From NCBI GenBank assembly GCA_023614405.1, contig JAJUPC010000038.1, forward strand, positions 1,240,001-1,304,000: 64,000 bases of DNA, written 5' to 3'. The translations under genes were made by a program, and so were the position numbers. This document shows, one piece after another, positions 9,904 to 21,802 of the stretch (positions are counted from its first letter, which is position 1; every line of letters begins with the position of its first letter). A model generated the notes under the pieces. It was not told the origin of the DNA. It searched no databases and was given only the letters and a program-made list of their open reading frames with translations. The DNA is from Avena insularis (Eukaryota > Streptophyta > Magnoliopsida > Poales > Poaceae).

Positions 9904-12900
9904 TGTAGCGACCTCGGATCGAGAAAGATCCTAAGTTTCTAGGATTAACATGCTAGTCCCTGGATCAATATCTAGCACTCATAGTCGATGAAATATCATG
10001 TAAACCACAAGTATTTATTACATGAATCGAATAATCCAGAGTTTACATTATTACAACAGAAGCGAAATATAAATAACTTGGAGTCCCATCAATTCAACAG
10101 GCAGGGTGAGTGGAGACCCGCGATCCTAGGGCACCTTTCAACGATCTCCAAATTCTGCACATAAAATGTGCAGCCAAAAAGTTGGGTCAATACTTTAAAT
10201 GTATTGGCAAATTACACCAAGGAAAGAATAAGGCTAACTCTACATGCAAGGCTGAGTAGCCTTTGGTGTTCATTTGCACAAAGCTATTTTTCTCTAAGTA
10301 TGGAGAAAAGAGGAAAAGTTTTTATCCTACTTTGTAAACATTTGATTAAATAAAATAGGGTCAAATGGCACACGAGGATATTACTCACCAAGTGTCCAAA
10401 TAACCAAACACTTGGATATTACTCACCAAGTTCCCAAAACCCGCCCAATAGCTATATGACTCTCGCCTTGGTTTTTTTTAGAAAACTTTAAGTTTTGAAA
10501 GAGAGAGAGGAAGATCATTCAGAGGCTCCATCCTTCAGATGCTCAATGTTGTTCTGTTTTTATGAACACGACTGATCGATCAGATTACAATACTCTCGAG
10601 AGTTTGTGCACTTTACCCACAAACCATGATCAAGTCCTTTTACAGACAAGACCATGGCGAGACTTTCCCTTAGTATCCCCTCAACCAGCTAGATCCAACC
10701 GTGCTAAGAACCTCCAAATGTTGGTACCCCGGTGAGGTTTCCCACTAAGTACTAGGCCAAGACAGAGCCCATATTTATTGTGGTTGCACTGGAAGCTTCT
10801 GAATTCTGAAACATGGCAGACTTCTTTGATTCCTAGGCGGCCGTCCTCCACCAAAATCTCACTCGTTGTCCTGACAACCGTTCCGCCCAGAAGAAAACTT
10901 AGTTTTATTTTGAAGTGGATTTGAGAAGAAAAGATTTCTCGAGAGAGCCTTTATACTTAGAAAAATTCCTTGTCTTTCGAACCCCCAAACGGTACTTTTT
11001 GTAAATAGCATAGCAAGGACTTAGCAAAAATAGGGAAACCTATTAGGAGTGGAAAAATCCTAAGTATAGATCTACTCATGGCATAGTATAAAATTATCGT
11101 ACTTGCAAAATAATACTAAGGGAAAATCTACTGGAGCATCCTACACATGCATACTACAGAATTTGAAGATCACATGCATAGAATAAAAACTGGGACAAAA
11201 ATATGAACAAGTGGTGTAACTTCCCTTAGTATAATTTGACGATGATTATTTGTTTATGGTACTCGCCCTCACGCTCCGAATAAATCTAATGAATATAAAC
11301 ATATACTAATAACACAACCATTGCAAAATAAAGAAACATCCATTAAAGTAAAGAGCCAAATAAAACATCCAACAAGTAAACAAATGCCACAATATGCAAT
11401 ATTAGCAATTGCATAGTTATTTCGGATAATAGTAGATTATTATGGTCTCAAAGGTAGAGTATATTACACTGATCAATTTGCCACAAGAATCACCTAAACA
11501 TGACATTACGGATATGAAGTTACAGTCAACGGATGGTTCAAATTCAAGTTTGAATTTTAACATATAGAATTTATTTGAAGGATGGAAATTATAAATCTAA
11601 TAAAGGATAGATGTTTTATTTATAAATCCAACGAAACAAAAATCCACTAATACGGATGTGTAGAAATCAAGATATATAATCTATAAGTTATATAAATGTT
11701 GTGAGCTCATATGTCGCACCCGAATCTATATGATCCTTTTTTTTCTAACTGATCTGGACGTGATCGCATGCAACGCGTGGAAAAAATAAAAATAAAAACA
11801 AGTGCAGGTACAACGGGCTGGTACGTATTCGGTAAAAAGAAAAATTAGAACGAAGCTGCTGGGTAGAAAATTTTAATTACGAATTTAATTTTGTATGTCG
11901 GGTATGTGAGCTGCTTCTGGTGATTAGTCCACTCGAGCGTGAGAAGAAAAATAAACAGAATATTGGATACGTGGCTAAGGATGACAGGCTGATATAGTGT
12001 TAAAACCGTGTACTTTATATTGCATGAGGGGTACGATAATATTTACCGTGATGACCGCGTGATCGAAGGAAGACGACGGCAGAGAGTCCTGGCGATCAAC
12101 GTCGACAACAGAGTGGATGACAACCTTCGGCTCCTCATGGTGATCTCCACGGTGTCCTCATCATCGATTCAGAGTCCCTCTTTCAGCAGTGAGGCGTGAC
12201 TGTACGTCTCGGGATCTGGTCGTACCCGGCGAACTTCCGGCAACGTTGTAGTCCTTGTTCGAGCGCTCCTGTACACGGTGTAAAGAGATGAGGCGAGGTG
12301 GACGAGCAGGTTAGTAGATTGGAAAGAAAAGGAGGAGGCTAGTGGTCCTGAAACATTGGCTTCGGTGGTGGTTTCCGGCGAGCTCAGGATCGGTCAATTT
12401 GGTGCTCATCCTGCTCGGGGAGGTGGACGATGGGATGCATCTCATCATGGCGTAGTCTTATGTGTCCTTTTCTGCGATCCTTTGGGAAGAGTTATTCCGG
12501 CGAGTTTCGATCGTGGTGTATCGCCTCAGGAGTTTAGCAATATTTTGGAAAAACGAAGTGGGGAGGATGATGGGATATATATAAGCGGTGGATTCCGTGC
12601 AGTAGGAGTAACGAATTTCGCGGATCGGAAGATTTTCCTGAAAGTTTCCTTCGGTTCGGTTCGGAAGAATGCGTGAAGAACTTGGACTTTCGCTCGAGTT
12701 GGATGATGACAAGTGGGCCAGCTTCGGTAGGATAAAAGAGGGAAAACCACTTGGACGGACAGGATAGGCTTGAATTGGCTCGGCCGGAAATCCGTGCCCT
12801 CGCGTGAGAGTAGGCCAGTTTGGTCGATCTAGTGCATGCGCTACGTACGTTTCCTTTTCTTTTTTATTTCTTTTTTTACATATATAAGAAATTGAATATA

Positions 12901-13622
12901 TGATTTTTATACTATGAAAATTCATTTTCAAGGTTCTAGAAATAAATAATAAGTAATAAGGTCTTAGAAAATATATATATATATATATCCAGCTTGCTTA
13001 ATACGTGAAAGTTTTACACTTTGGCCTCACACATGGCTACTTATGCATTTAAGAAAAATAGTTTTAGGATTTATTTTAACGCACATACTAAATTATTTTT
13101 CAACTCAAAATTTGGAGTACAAATAAAACATTTTATACTTCAAATAGAAAATAGAATATTATATAATAATTTTCCAAATCTTTAATTTTGAAGAAGTCAT
13201 ATTATTTTCCCTCTATTGATTTTTCATTTGACTGGAAATAATTATTAATATCCTCAAAAATCCAAAATGCAATTTAAGATTCAAATGACGCCAAATGGAA
13301 TATCCTCCATCACTTATGTTTGAAAATATCATGTCATTTCCTCTCGTGTGACATATGTATTTGGAAAGGGTCTTAAAAATCCAAATGGCATAAATAAGAT
13401 GCGAGGTAAATAACTTTGATTTGTATAAAAGTTTCCTAACTAATATTTTTATTTTGGATAGTCATGTTTATCCACTCTTTTCAATGTGGTTTAGGAATAC
13501 TGTTAAACAATTCCTCGATAGTTTTATTTCATTCAAAATTTTCAACAAGATCAAACAATTCAATCAACTTAATCTAATTATTTTTAACATTCCTAAATTT
13601 AGGAAAATTTTGGGATGTTACA
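9904..13622 (-). repeat. LARD 5' LTR (3719 bp)
   Basis: It matches the 3' LTR along nearly its whole length, with many scattered substitutions. The ~160-bp gap near 12484 and the single rather than doubled ~110-bp unit near 12750-12850 account for most of the length difference. A TA microsatellite sits at about 12968-12988. Open frames at 12356-12931 overlap on both strands and show no domain. Confidence 0.93.
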
Positions 13623-13627
13623 TAGAG

Positions 13628-15067
13628 AGAAGCAGGGATTTCAAGTCATAAAGAGCTTCCAAAAGATTATGGTACTTACTAGCTTTGATCCCCTCATTGC
13701 CCCTATCATGGGCATCTTGAGATGATTAAGGTTAAAGTGCACAAAGATGGAGTATATGTTTGACGAAATATAAGTTGGCAATCTCATTTCCCTTGAGTAC
13801 GAGGGACACTCCTCATTCTACTCAACTTTGGTCACCGGTAAGTTCTTGTCATTGTAAGTACATGTGTATCATAAAGAACCGCCAATGGGGTACCCCTTGC
13901 ACATGGTACGGAAGCTATCCCATAACCAAAATTACTAGGAAAGCATATAATGAGCATCTCAGCGATCTTTTTTATTATGTGCATAGCTTTTTATTGAGCA
14001 TGCTTCACAGAATGCTCATTATGGTGATGCTGCAAGTTTCCACCATAATTAGGCATGGCATAGGCTAGCGGCCCAGGCATTTCTCTAACACACATACATC
14101 ACTCCATGGACTTACAATTTCCCTCTTTATTTCACACCGTCGACATCCGCAAATAAAAGAGCATGATATGAACTGTGTACAACGTACATGTGCAATGTTA
14201 AAAGTGTTCCCCGTGATAGCATGGTTCTGCTAATCCCAACGTATAGATGAAGCCGTATACAATTTCGATGACACAATGGTTTAAGTCTATTGGGGGCAAG
14301 GAAATAAGGTGTGCCATCAAGTTTCTGAGAGATTTACGAACTAGTTTTTACATAATAAAATACTTTTTAATTCGAAAGATAGATGAAACTTGAGAATTTT
14401 CTTGGAATAGCAATTTCTAATAGGTAGATATGGTGGACACAAATGACACAGGTTTTGGTTCAAAGGGATTGGATGCATGAAAAGTATGCCTTCTCAAAAT
14501 AGGTTTTGGGCTAGCAAGGCGGGTAGCAAGCAAAAGAGTTGAAAGAAACAAGCAAACCTACAAGTGATAAAGCTAAACATGCAATCTTCCTTGAAGACAC
14601 AAAAGATCTTAAATAAAGAATACTAAGCTTATGAGCCAACAAGAAAGAAAATAAATGATACAAAATACCTGTAAGCTTTTCTCTTTTCCTTTCAAACCTC
14701 AAAAAGTGTTGCTACTGACCAGAGCTTGGTTTGCCAAAACCAATTTAGATTTACTTGATGCTCCCAAAATGATGCCAATACTGATCAACAAGATCCATCA
14801 TATAATAGAGATTGCAAACTAAAATAAGAATTGCAAAAAGTAAAAGATGAAACTTCTCATTAATATTCCATAAAGGCACTCACACCAAGGGATACATAGA
14901 TAACCAACTAAAGGAGAGATACTTCCAAATGCAAACCAACCTATAAGATAACTTCTCTACCAAAGACATGAATCCACTAAAATGCTAAAAGATAAAAGAT
15001 AATGGTGGTGATACCGCGGCACTCCCCCGGACTTGGAACAAACCAAGGGGATGCCAAACCTGATGAC
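13628..15067. other. Non-coding 3' region of gypsy A
   Basis: No gene is supported. The first 700 bp are homologous in inverse orientation to the tail of gypsy S. The remainder, to 15067, is AT-rich with scattered stops in all frames. Confidence 0.6.
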
Positions 15068-15603
15068 AAATTACTCCTTCGGTGGTGGTGGTGTTCTCTT
15101 GATAAGCTCTTCAATAAGTTTCTTCAAATCCTCAATCTCAAAGGTCAGAGTACGAATCAACTCCGAATTCTGCTCAATGCGGTTCATGATCATATCGGGC
15201 CGAGAATTCCAGTCCTTGTCATTCTTTCCCCACTCTTCCTTCTTAGTGTTTTCCTCCCCTTCATGGTTAGAAAGAGGCATATCCCACATCAAGGGCAAGT
15301 TCCTTTTGGGCACATGTTAGTATTCATGCTCATGTATAAGAGTATGGAAGGCTCTCTTGATACGTGGAGGATATGACCGTGGAGATAGGATATGACATGG
15401 AGGTTTCCCTCCTATATACATCCGTGCTATCCTCCTAAGTTTGGTAGGTTTTACCACAACTCCAATGCTTGCGACGGTAGCGCGGGTGTCCGGATGCTTG
15501 TCATCCTCCATGTCTTCCTCATCCCCTACCAAAATATCCTCCTCCTTGGGGTTTTTAGGATCATCTTCTTCCGCTTCTTGCCTTTGTCATTGGCAGAGAC
15601 CAT
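15068..15603 (-). pseudogene. 3' accessory ORF of gypsy A with a coiled-coil-like C-terminus
   Basis: The minus-strand start MVSANDKGKKRKK (15603) shifts frame after a few residues into an acidic stretch, GDEEDMEDDKHP. It then reads a basic middle part (KPTKLRRIARMYIGG, PRIKRAFHTLIHEHEY), a stop near 15317, and a final segment KDWNSRPDMIMNRIEQNSEL followed by a heptad-like EIEDLKKLIEELIKR and PPPPKE. Such an ORF downstream of integrase recurs in Athila-like grass gypsy elements; its function is unknown to me. One frameshift and one stop break it. Confidence 0.5.
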
Positions 15604-15940
15604 GGTGCTCTAAACTTGAGAAGATTTCCTAACAAAAACAGATCGAAACTAAAACACGACGAGAACACAATGCACGAACCTCAGGGGATACGGGGGGTTA
15701 TATATTACGAAGTTTCAATGCACAAGGAAGGTTCTGATATGAAAACAAGGCTGAGACGGAGCTCGGGGGCCCACACCCCCTCCAGGCGCGACCTGCTGGG
15801 GCCCGTGCCTAGGGTGGGTTTGGACACCCCGGCCTCCGTTTCCTCCTCTGGTTCATTTCACTACCTCCCGTGTGTAATAAAACATCAGAAATATAACAAG
15901 ATTAGGATTTCACGAACCTTCTGTTTTTCACCACTTTGAC
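15604..15940. other. Spacer between integrase and accessory ORF of gypsy A
   Basis: The left half is AT-rich. A G+C-rich patch at about 15755-15835 contains GGGGCCCGTGCCTAGGG. There is no gene; it may be a leader for the downstream ORF. Confidence 0.4.
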
Positions 15941-17275
15941 CTATTCAAAGATGAACTCTGTAGACTCTGGTGTTTCGTTCCTGATAAATTCTTTCGGAGA
16001 AACCATTTGAATAATATCAACATCTTCGTTATAAGAATCTCCAGAAATATAATGTTTTAGTCTTTGACCATTCACCACCTGTGTTGTGTCATCCTTCAAA
16101 GAAGATATTTTGATAGCACCTGAACGATATACTTCCTCAATAACAAAAGGTCCTTCCCATTTTGAGACTAGTTTCCCTGCAAAAAATCTGAGACGAGACC
16201 TATACAATAGAACTTTCTCACCAACATGGAACTCCCTTTTGAGAATTCTCCTATCATGCCATCTTTTTACTTTTTCCTTAAAGAGTCTAGCATTTTCATA
16301 AGCTTCACTTCTCCACTCATCTAAGGTACTCATGTCAAGGAATCTTTTCTCACCAGCAAGTTTAAAATCTCTATTCAACTCTTTTACTACCCAATAAGCT
16401 TTGTGTTCTAATTCTAAAGGCAAGTGACAAGCTTTCCCATAGACCATTTTGTAAGGAGACATCCCCATAGGATTCTTAAAAGAAGTTCTATAAGCCCATA
16501 AAGCATCATTCAACTTTTTAGCCCAATTTTTCCTAGATCTATTGACAGTCTTTTGCAAGATAGATTTAATTTCCCTATTTTAGAGTTCTACCTGCCCAAT
16601 GGTTTGGGGTGATAAGCTGAAGCAATTCTATGGTTTACATCATACTTAGCGAGAGTTTTTCTAAAACCCCCATGAATAAAATGAGAGCCTCCATCAGTCA
16701 TGAGATATCTAGGCACAACAAACCTAGGAAAAATAACATCCTTAAGCATTTTCAAAGAGGTCTTACCATCAGAGCTGTTTGTAGGTATGGCTTCTACCCA
16801 CTTTGTAACATAGTCAACAACAACAAGAATATGAGTATACCCTTTTGAAGGAGGAAAAGGACCCATAAAGTCAAATCCCCAACAATCAAAGGGTTCAATA
16901 ACTAGAGAATAATTCATTGGCATTTCATTGCGCCTCGAAATGTTACCAACTCATTGACATTCATCACATGATAAGACAAACTTCCTTGCATCCTTGAAAA
17001 GGGTAGGCCAATAAAATCCAGACTGTAAAACCTTTTGTGTAGTCCTGTCCCCAGCATGATGTCCTCCATAAGCACTGCCATGACATTTTCTCAATATTCC
17101 TTGTTGTTCAAATTCTGGAACACATCTTCGCATAATACCATCCACTCCTTTATATAAATGTGAGTCAACCCAAAAGTAATGCCTTGAGTCATAAAATAAT
17201 TTTCTTCTTTGCTAGGCTGTAAAGGTTGGATGCAAATACTTGGAAACAATAAAGTTAGCATAATCAGCATACCAA
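15941..17275 (-). pseudogene. Gypsy A integrase (Athila-like), several breaks
   Basis: The minus strand carries in order YADYANF and SKYLHPTF-like pre-integrase sequence with a frameshift (17275-17150), a zinc-binding part with HHAGDRTT and a terminal CDECQ (17145-16951), the core beginning [10 protein letters not shown] (first D), [18 protein letters not shown] (second D), and a final segment NDALWAYRTSFKNPMGMSPY, KACHLPLELEHKAYW and KWEGPFVIEEVY (16558-15941). The third acidic residue region AYHPKPLGR...NSKI is broken near 16588. KACHLPxExEHKAYWA is characteristic of Athila-type integrase. Stops at about 16948 and 16587 and a frameshift inactivate it. CACTA-2 inserted just upstream of YADYANF. 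Confidence 0.85.
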
Positions 17276-17480
17276 CACTAGTGGAAAACAGGCCTCCAGT
17301 CCCGGGCTGCAACTGGCTCTAGTCCCGGTTTTCAGCCCGGGACTGCCAAAACAGGACTAGAGGCCCCCCTCTAGTCCTGGCTCGCTATGGCCCGCGACTG
17401 ATAACAGCCACACGGCTGTTTCAGCGAGGCAGGGGCGGAAACCCTCTAGTCCCGGGCCATAACACCACTCGGGACTATAC
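17276..17480. repeat. CACTA-2 left terminus and subterminal repeats
   Basis: The terminus is followed by several inverted copies of CTAGTCCCGGG / CCCGGGACT (for example AGTCCCGGGCTGC at 17300 and AGCCCGGGACTGCC at about 17333). These are likely binding sites for CACTA proteins and clearly differ from the TGTGGCGCA motif of CACTA-1 and CACTA-3. Confidence 0.85.
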
Positions 17481-17772
17481 GGTTTCCTGCCACAGCAAAG
17501 ATTTGTGTGTTTCTCTGCCGCGGCAGAGATTGTGTATTTCCTTTTTTTGCCATTTCGTTCCTTTTTTGTTTTGTGTTTCACTATAATTTCAAACATATAT
17601 TTCAATATACATATTCTACGCTCTACGACATACACAGTACACATTGATGCATATATATAATTAATCGATCCCTTGCAAGCATACATATAATCAATCATAT
17701 CAAAAAGAAGAAATGTTTTGAAATTACATGGTTATTGATGATATATGTATCATATCAACTACATGGAGATCA
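17481..17772. other. CACTA-2 3' non-coding sequence
   Basis: AT-rich sequence lies between the subterminal repeats and the stop codon of the Ulp1-like tail. A minus-strand open frame at 17357-17698 crosses the subterminal repeats and shows no domain. Confidence 0.5.
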
Positions 17773-17970
17773 CTAAGGCATATCGAGTTCCACGTCATCC
17801 GCATAATGCTCTCCATGTACATCAAGGACCTCCTTCATCGTAAATCCCGCCAGCTCCTCTTGAAATGCTCATATGCGCTGGTCTGGCTCTAGTTTCTCCC
17901 GCAAACCATAAATATAATGCGAGTCAACTTTCCGCTCACTAGTCAACTCGCGGATGTACTCGCATATGTA
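17773..17970 (-). pseudogene. CACTA-2 Ulp1-like protein, C-terminal fragment
   Basis: The minus strand reads YICEYIRELTSERKVDS, then LREKLEPDQRI, an in-frame TGA, and AFQEELAGFTMKEVLDVHGE to a stop at 17773-17775. The pattern CEYIR...(I/F)QEELAGF...EV matches the end of C48-type proteins in grass CACTA elements. It is cut at 17970 by gypsy S. The TGA is one base from CGA, fitting methyl-CpG decay. Confidence 0.6.
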
Positions 17971-19506
17971 TGATACGTTGGAAACTTATCTATAATTTTT
18001 GATGCTTCATGCTTGTTTAGTATCTACTTTGCTTTACTTGTCTACACTTTGAGGTGCTTTCTACATGTTCTGGTACTAACCTATTAGAAAGTTGCAACAA
18101 TGCCAGATGCCTGTTTTCTGTTGTTTTTGGTTTCAAAAAAGTTAGTAAAGAAATATTCTTGGAATTAGACGGGATGAATGACAAAGTCAATAAATTTCCG
18201 TGGGGAACAAGAAGTCCAGAGGAGAGACGGAGGAGCTGTCCAGGGGGGCCAGACCCACCCCAGGCGCGGCGGTAGGTGGGCCTGCGCTTGGCTTGGGTTT
18301 GGTGACCCTGGTCGCCTCCCGGACTCTCCCCTTCGCCTATAAGAAGCCCCCGATGCAGAAACTCTCATTACCCGATCAAAAATCCATGAAACCGCCTGTA
18401 GCCGCCTCCACCATCGTCCCTATATCAGGGGGATCTGAAGCTCTTCCCGGCACCCTGCCGTAGGGGAGATCATCCAGGAGGCCTTCTCTCCGGTATGATT
18501 TGTGAGTAGTTCCACCTTGGACTATGGGTCCATATAGTAGCTAGATGGTTGTATCTCCTCCTTTGTGCTTTCATGTATAGATCTTGTGAGCTCCGTTCAT
18601 GATCAAGATCTAATCTATTTGTAATCATGCATGTTGTGTTTGCGGGGATCCGATGGATATTGAGATTATTATGTTGGTTTGATTAATGGTTATATCTTTA
18701 TGATTTTATAATGTATGTGTTGTTTGCGATCTTGCATGATCTCCATTGCTAGTGGTTATCTTGGCCAAGTAGTTGCTAGTGACTCCAAGAGGGAGTATTT
18801 ATGCTCGATAGTGGGTTCATGCCTCTAGTTTCCAAGTGAAGTGACAGAAATCTCTTCGGTTCTAGATGTGTTGTTGCTACTAGGGAGAAAACAATGGTCT
18901 CTTGTTCATGGAACATGTGGACTGTTTAGCTTACACAATTTGCTTAAAGTAGTTGTATGTTGCTTGCAACTTAATACTGGAGGGGGTTTGGATGATAACC
19001 TGAAGGTGGACTTCTAGTCATAGATGCAGTTGGATTACGGTCTATGTATATTGTTGTATTGCCCAGTCAACTTCATAGGATCTTTATGGCTAGTAATTGC
19101 ATTGTTATGCCTTGCTCAGTTCCTGTCAATTGCCTCGCTGTAATTTGTTTACCCTTCATGCCATGTTGTTTATCTAAGGAGAGCACCTCTAGTGAACTAT
19201 GGACAGCGGTCCAATCTTTACCATTGATACATTTTCCACTGTTACTTGTTGTAAACCATTACCTTCCACACCATACATTTAATCCTTTGTTACAGCAAAC
19301 CGGTGAGCTTCATTCGTTGGGGCAAAGTCTTGAGTTTGTGTTGTGCAGGTTTCCATGTTGTTTGCAACACCCGTGTGACATTTTCTTCCTCCTTCTGGTT
19401 CGATAACCTCAGTCTCTACTGAGGGAAGACTTGCTACTTGCTGCTTCACACCTTGCTCTTGGGGTTTCCGACGAAGCGCTTCCACGTCAAACACCAGGTG
19501 CCATCA
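17971..19506 (+). repeat. Gypsy S 5' LTR (about 1.54 kb)
   Basis: It starts TGATACGTTGG and ends near GGTGCCATCA. CGCCTATAAGAAGCCC (about 18333) is a TATA-like site. An alternative end is ATCAACA at 19572, because the LTR-end/primer region appears duplicated. The first ~760 bp are repeated at 24445-25209. Open frames within it have no domain. Confidence 0.8.
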
Positions 19507-19513
19507 AGCTTTC

Positions 19514-19597
19514 TGGTGACGTTACTGGGGAATCTACTTCAACCTCTTCCACCTTGTCAAGCGCTATCAACAAGTTTTCTGGTGCTGTTGCCGGGGA
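19514..19597 (+). other. Two gypsy-type primer-binding sites in tandem
   Basis: TGGTGACGTTACTGGGGA lies at 19514-19531 and TGGTGCTGTTGCCGGGGA at 19580-19597. The second is closer to the common gypsy primer site TGGCGCCGTTGCCGGGGA (two C-to-T changes) and is the better candidate. Each is preceded by ATCA(ACA)AG-TTTC, so a ~66-bp segment was duplicated. Confidence 0.6.
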
Positions 19598-19707
19598 GGC
19601 TAAGGACGTCTTCACTAGGGGAGTCCTTCACTTCCTTTCTCTTTACTTTGTTTTTTGTTTGCTTTGTTTATTTTTATTTGTTTTGTTTGCCTCTTTTCAA
19701 AAAAACC

Positions 19708-19807
19708 CAAAAAATTAGTCTAGTTTGGCTTGCTTGCCTTATTAAAAAACACAAAAAATTAGTCTAGTTTGGCTTGCTTGCCTTATTAAAAAACACAAAA
19801 AATTAGT
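19708..19807 (+). repeat. 44-bp tandem repeat in the gypsy S leader
   Basis: TTAGTCTAGTTTGGCTTGC recurs at 19715 and 19759, and the following TTATTAAAAAACAC AAAAAATTAG block repeats to 19803. The period is 44 bp with just over two copies. It has no coding role. Confidence 0.8.
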
Positions 19808-19853
19808 TCCTGCTCTAGCTGCTGCTGTTTTTGGCTTGCCCACCTTTGCCAAA

Positions 19854-21802
19854 ATGAACTCTGCTGAGAACACCAAGTTGTGTGACTTCACTAGCACCAA
19901 CAACAATGATTTCCTAAGCACACCTATTGCTCCACCTGCTCCCGATGCTACTTTTTATGAAATTAAGCCTGCTTTGTTGAATCTTGTGATGAGAGAGCAA
20001 TTTTCTGGTGGTGGTTTTCATGATCCTGCTGCCCAGCTTAATAGCTTTGTTGAACTTTGCGAGATGCAAAAGTATAAGGATGTAGATGGAGATATTATTA
20101 AGCTCAGGCTTTTTCCTTTCTCCTTGAGGGGAAAAGCTAAAGAATGGTTGCTATCTTTGCCTAAACATAGTATTGATTCTTGGACTAAGTGCAAAGATGC
20201 TTTTATTGGAAAGTAATATCCTCCTGCTAAGATTATTGCTATGAGAAGTGATATTATGAAATTTAAACAACTTGATAATGAACATGTTCCTCCTGCTTGG
20301 GAAAGAATGAAATATTTGGTTAAAAATTTCCCTACTCATGGACTCACTGCTTGGATGATTATCCATACTTTTTATGAAGGTTTGAACTTACCCTGCTGGA
20401 TTTTGCTGCTGGAGGTACTTTCATGGGCCTCACCTTGGGTGCTGCAACAAGGATCCTTGATAATATGATGGTTAACTACTCTGAATGGCATGTTGAGAGA
20501 GCTCCACATGGTAAGAAGGTAAATTCTATTGAGGAAAATTCCTCTTTGAGTGAAAAGATTGATGTTATTATGGCTATGCTTGTTAATGGGAAAGCTCCTC
20601 TAGATCCTAATAGTGTTCCCTTAGCCTCTTTGGTTGCTCAAGAAGAGAAAGTTGATGTGAACTTCATTAGAAACAGCAATTTCAACAACAGTGCCTATAG
20701 GAATAATTTTGGTAGCAACAACAATTATAGGCCTTATCCTCCTAATAATGGAAATTCCTATGGAAGCTCTTACAATAATGCTAGAAGTGCCCCCTTTGAA
20801 CTAGAAGTCATGCTCAAGGACTTTATTAGTAAACAAACCACTTTCAATAAGACTATAGAGGAAAAGCTTTTAACTGTTGAGAAAAATATATCCTCTTTGT
20901 CTGAAGCTCAAACTTCCTTGGTTAATAAAATGGCTACTAAACCTGAAACTATGGAAAACACCTTTGCTACTACTCATGCCATACAAGTTACTATTGATGA
21001 AATTTTTAGGATTTTAGCTCAACTTCATGCTAGGTGGGAAAGGGAAGCTAAAATGGGTAGAAACAATACTGTGTGCACTATCGCCACTAAACCACAAGTA
21101 GCCCCTATTCCTCCTCCTACTATGCCTAAGCCTATTGATCCTACTACTAGTGATGCTAAGTTTGACTTTGATATTGATGGTTGTAATATTTCTAAAGTGA
21201 TTATGTTCTTGCAAAAGCTTGCTAGAATTCCTGATGCTAGTGATATGCACTTTGCCTTTACCAAACACATTACAGATGCACTTGTTAAGATTAAGGAAGA
21301 GAAGCTAAAACACAAAGCTTCTATTCCTAGGAAAGTAGCAGATAGTTGGAAACCCATTATTAATATGCAAGTGAATGACTTTGATCTCAAAGCTTCATGT
21401 GATCTTGTTTCTAGTGATTCTATTATGCCTAGGAAGATTTATGAAATGCTTCATTTGCCACCATTAGAAGATTGTTATTTGGATGTCCCACTCAATGATA
21501 ATGCTAAGAAGAAACTCATGGGGAGTATTAATGATGTTCTCATTATGGTTAACAATGCTTACGTCCCTGTTGATTTCTATGTTTTGGATGTTGAATACAA
21601 TGCTTCTTGTCCTATTATTTTGGAAAGACCTTTTCTTAGAACAGTTGGTGCCATCATTGATATGAAAGAAGGCACCATCAAATATAAATTTCCATTCAAG
21701 AAAGGTATTAAACACTTCCCTATGAGGAGAGAGAAGTTGCTTTTTGCTCCTCCTTTGAAAGCAAGATTTGATGTTAATGCTTCTTCATTTGAAAATACTT
21801 GA
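19854..21802 (+). pseudogene. Gypsy S gag with degenerate protease-like C-terminus
   Basis: Translation starts at ATG 19854 (MNSAENTKL). The gag core follows: GGFHDPAAQLNSFVELCEMQ and IIKLRLFPFSLRGKAKEWL to a TAA at 20214, continuing in frame YPPAKIIAMRSDIMKF and FPTHGLTAWMIIHTFYEGL. A frameshift near 20395 leads to the third part, AAGGTFMGLTLGAATRILDNM, an Asn/Tyr-rich linker (about 20680-20780) and a retropepsin-like region from about 21355 (INMQVNDFDLKASCDL). The protease motif that is usually DLGAS reads DLVSSDSIMP, losing the key Gly. FLERP-like ILERPFLRTVGAIID near 21640 is the expected conserved end. There is no zinc knuckle. Virus-like particle formation is the family role; this copy is inactive. 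Confidence 0.8.

Larger units (their letters stand above)
5055..13622 (-). mobile_element. Complete LARD-like non-autonomous LTR retrotransposon
   Basis: The two long terminal repeats are 5055-9035 (3981 bp) and 9904-13622 (3719 bp). Both read TGTAACATCCC... to ...GGTCGCTACA on the minus strand and flank only 868 bp. The 5-bp target duplication TAGAG is present on both sides (5050-5054 and 13623-13627), so boundaries are firm. An initiator-Met-type primer site lies at 9901-9890 and a polypurine-like TTTTTAAGGGTGGTAG at 9053-9038, both minus strand. No gag or pol sequence is present, so it would need enzymes supplied in trans. Its U5/primer region is related in sequence to the X elements at 37.85-39.4 and 39.9-43.8 kb, which are candidate relatives. 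It interrupts gypsy A. Confidence 0.93.
13623..17275 (-). mobile_element. Athila-like gypsy A, segment 2: 3' region, accessory ORF and integrase
   Basis: This continues gypsy A between the LARD (left) and CACTA-2 (right). Order on the minus strand is integrase (17275-15941), a spacer (15940-15604), a 3' accessory ORF (15603-15068), then non-coding sequence to 13628. The non-coding part 13628-14330 is the inverse of about 23.4-23.96 kb in gypsy S, showing that A and S share their 3' tails. Confidence 0.8.

Noticed and set aside
17357..17698. 113-codon minus-strand frame near the CACTA-2 left end
   Set aside because: It crosses subterminal repeats and AT-rich sequence, with no similarity to known CACTA proteins.
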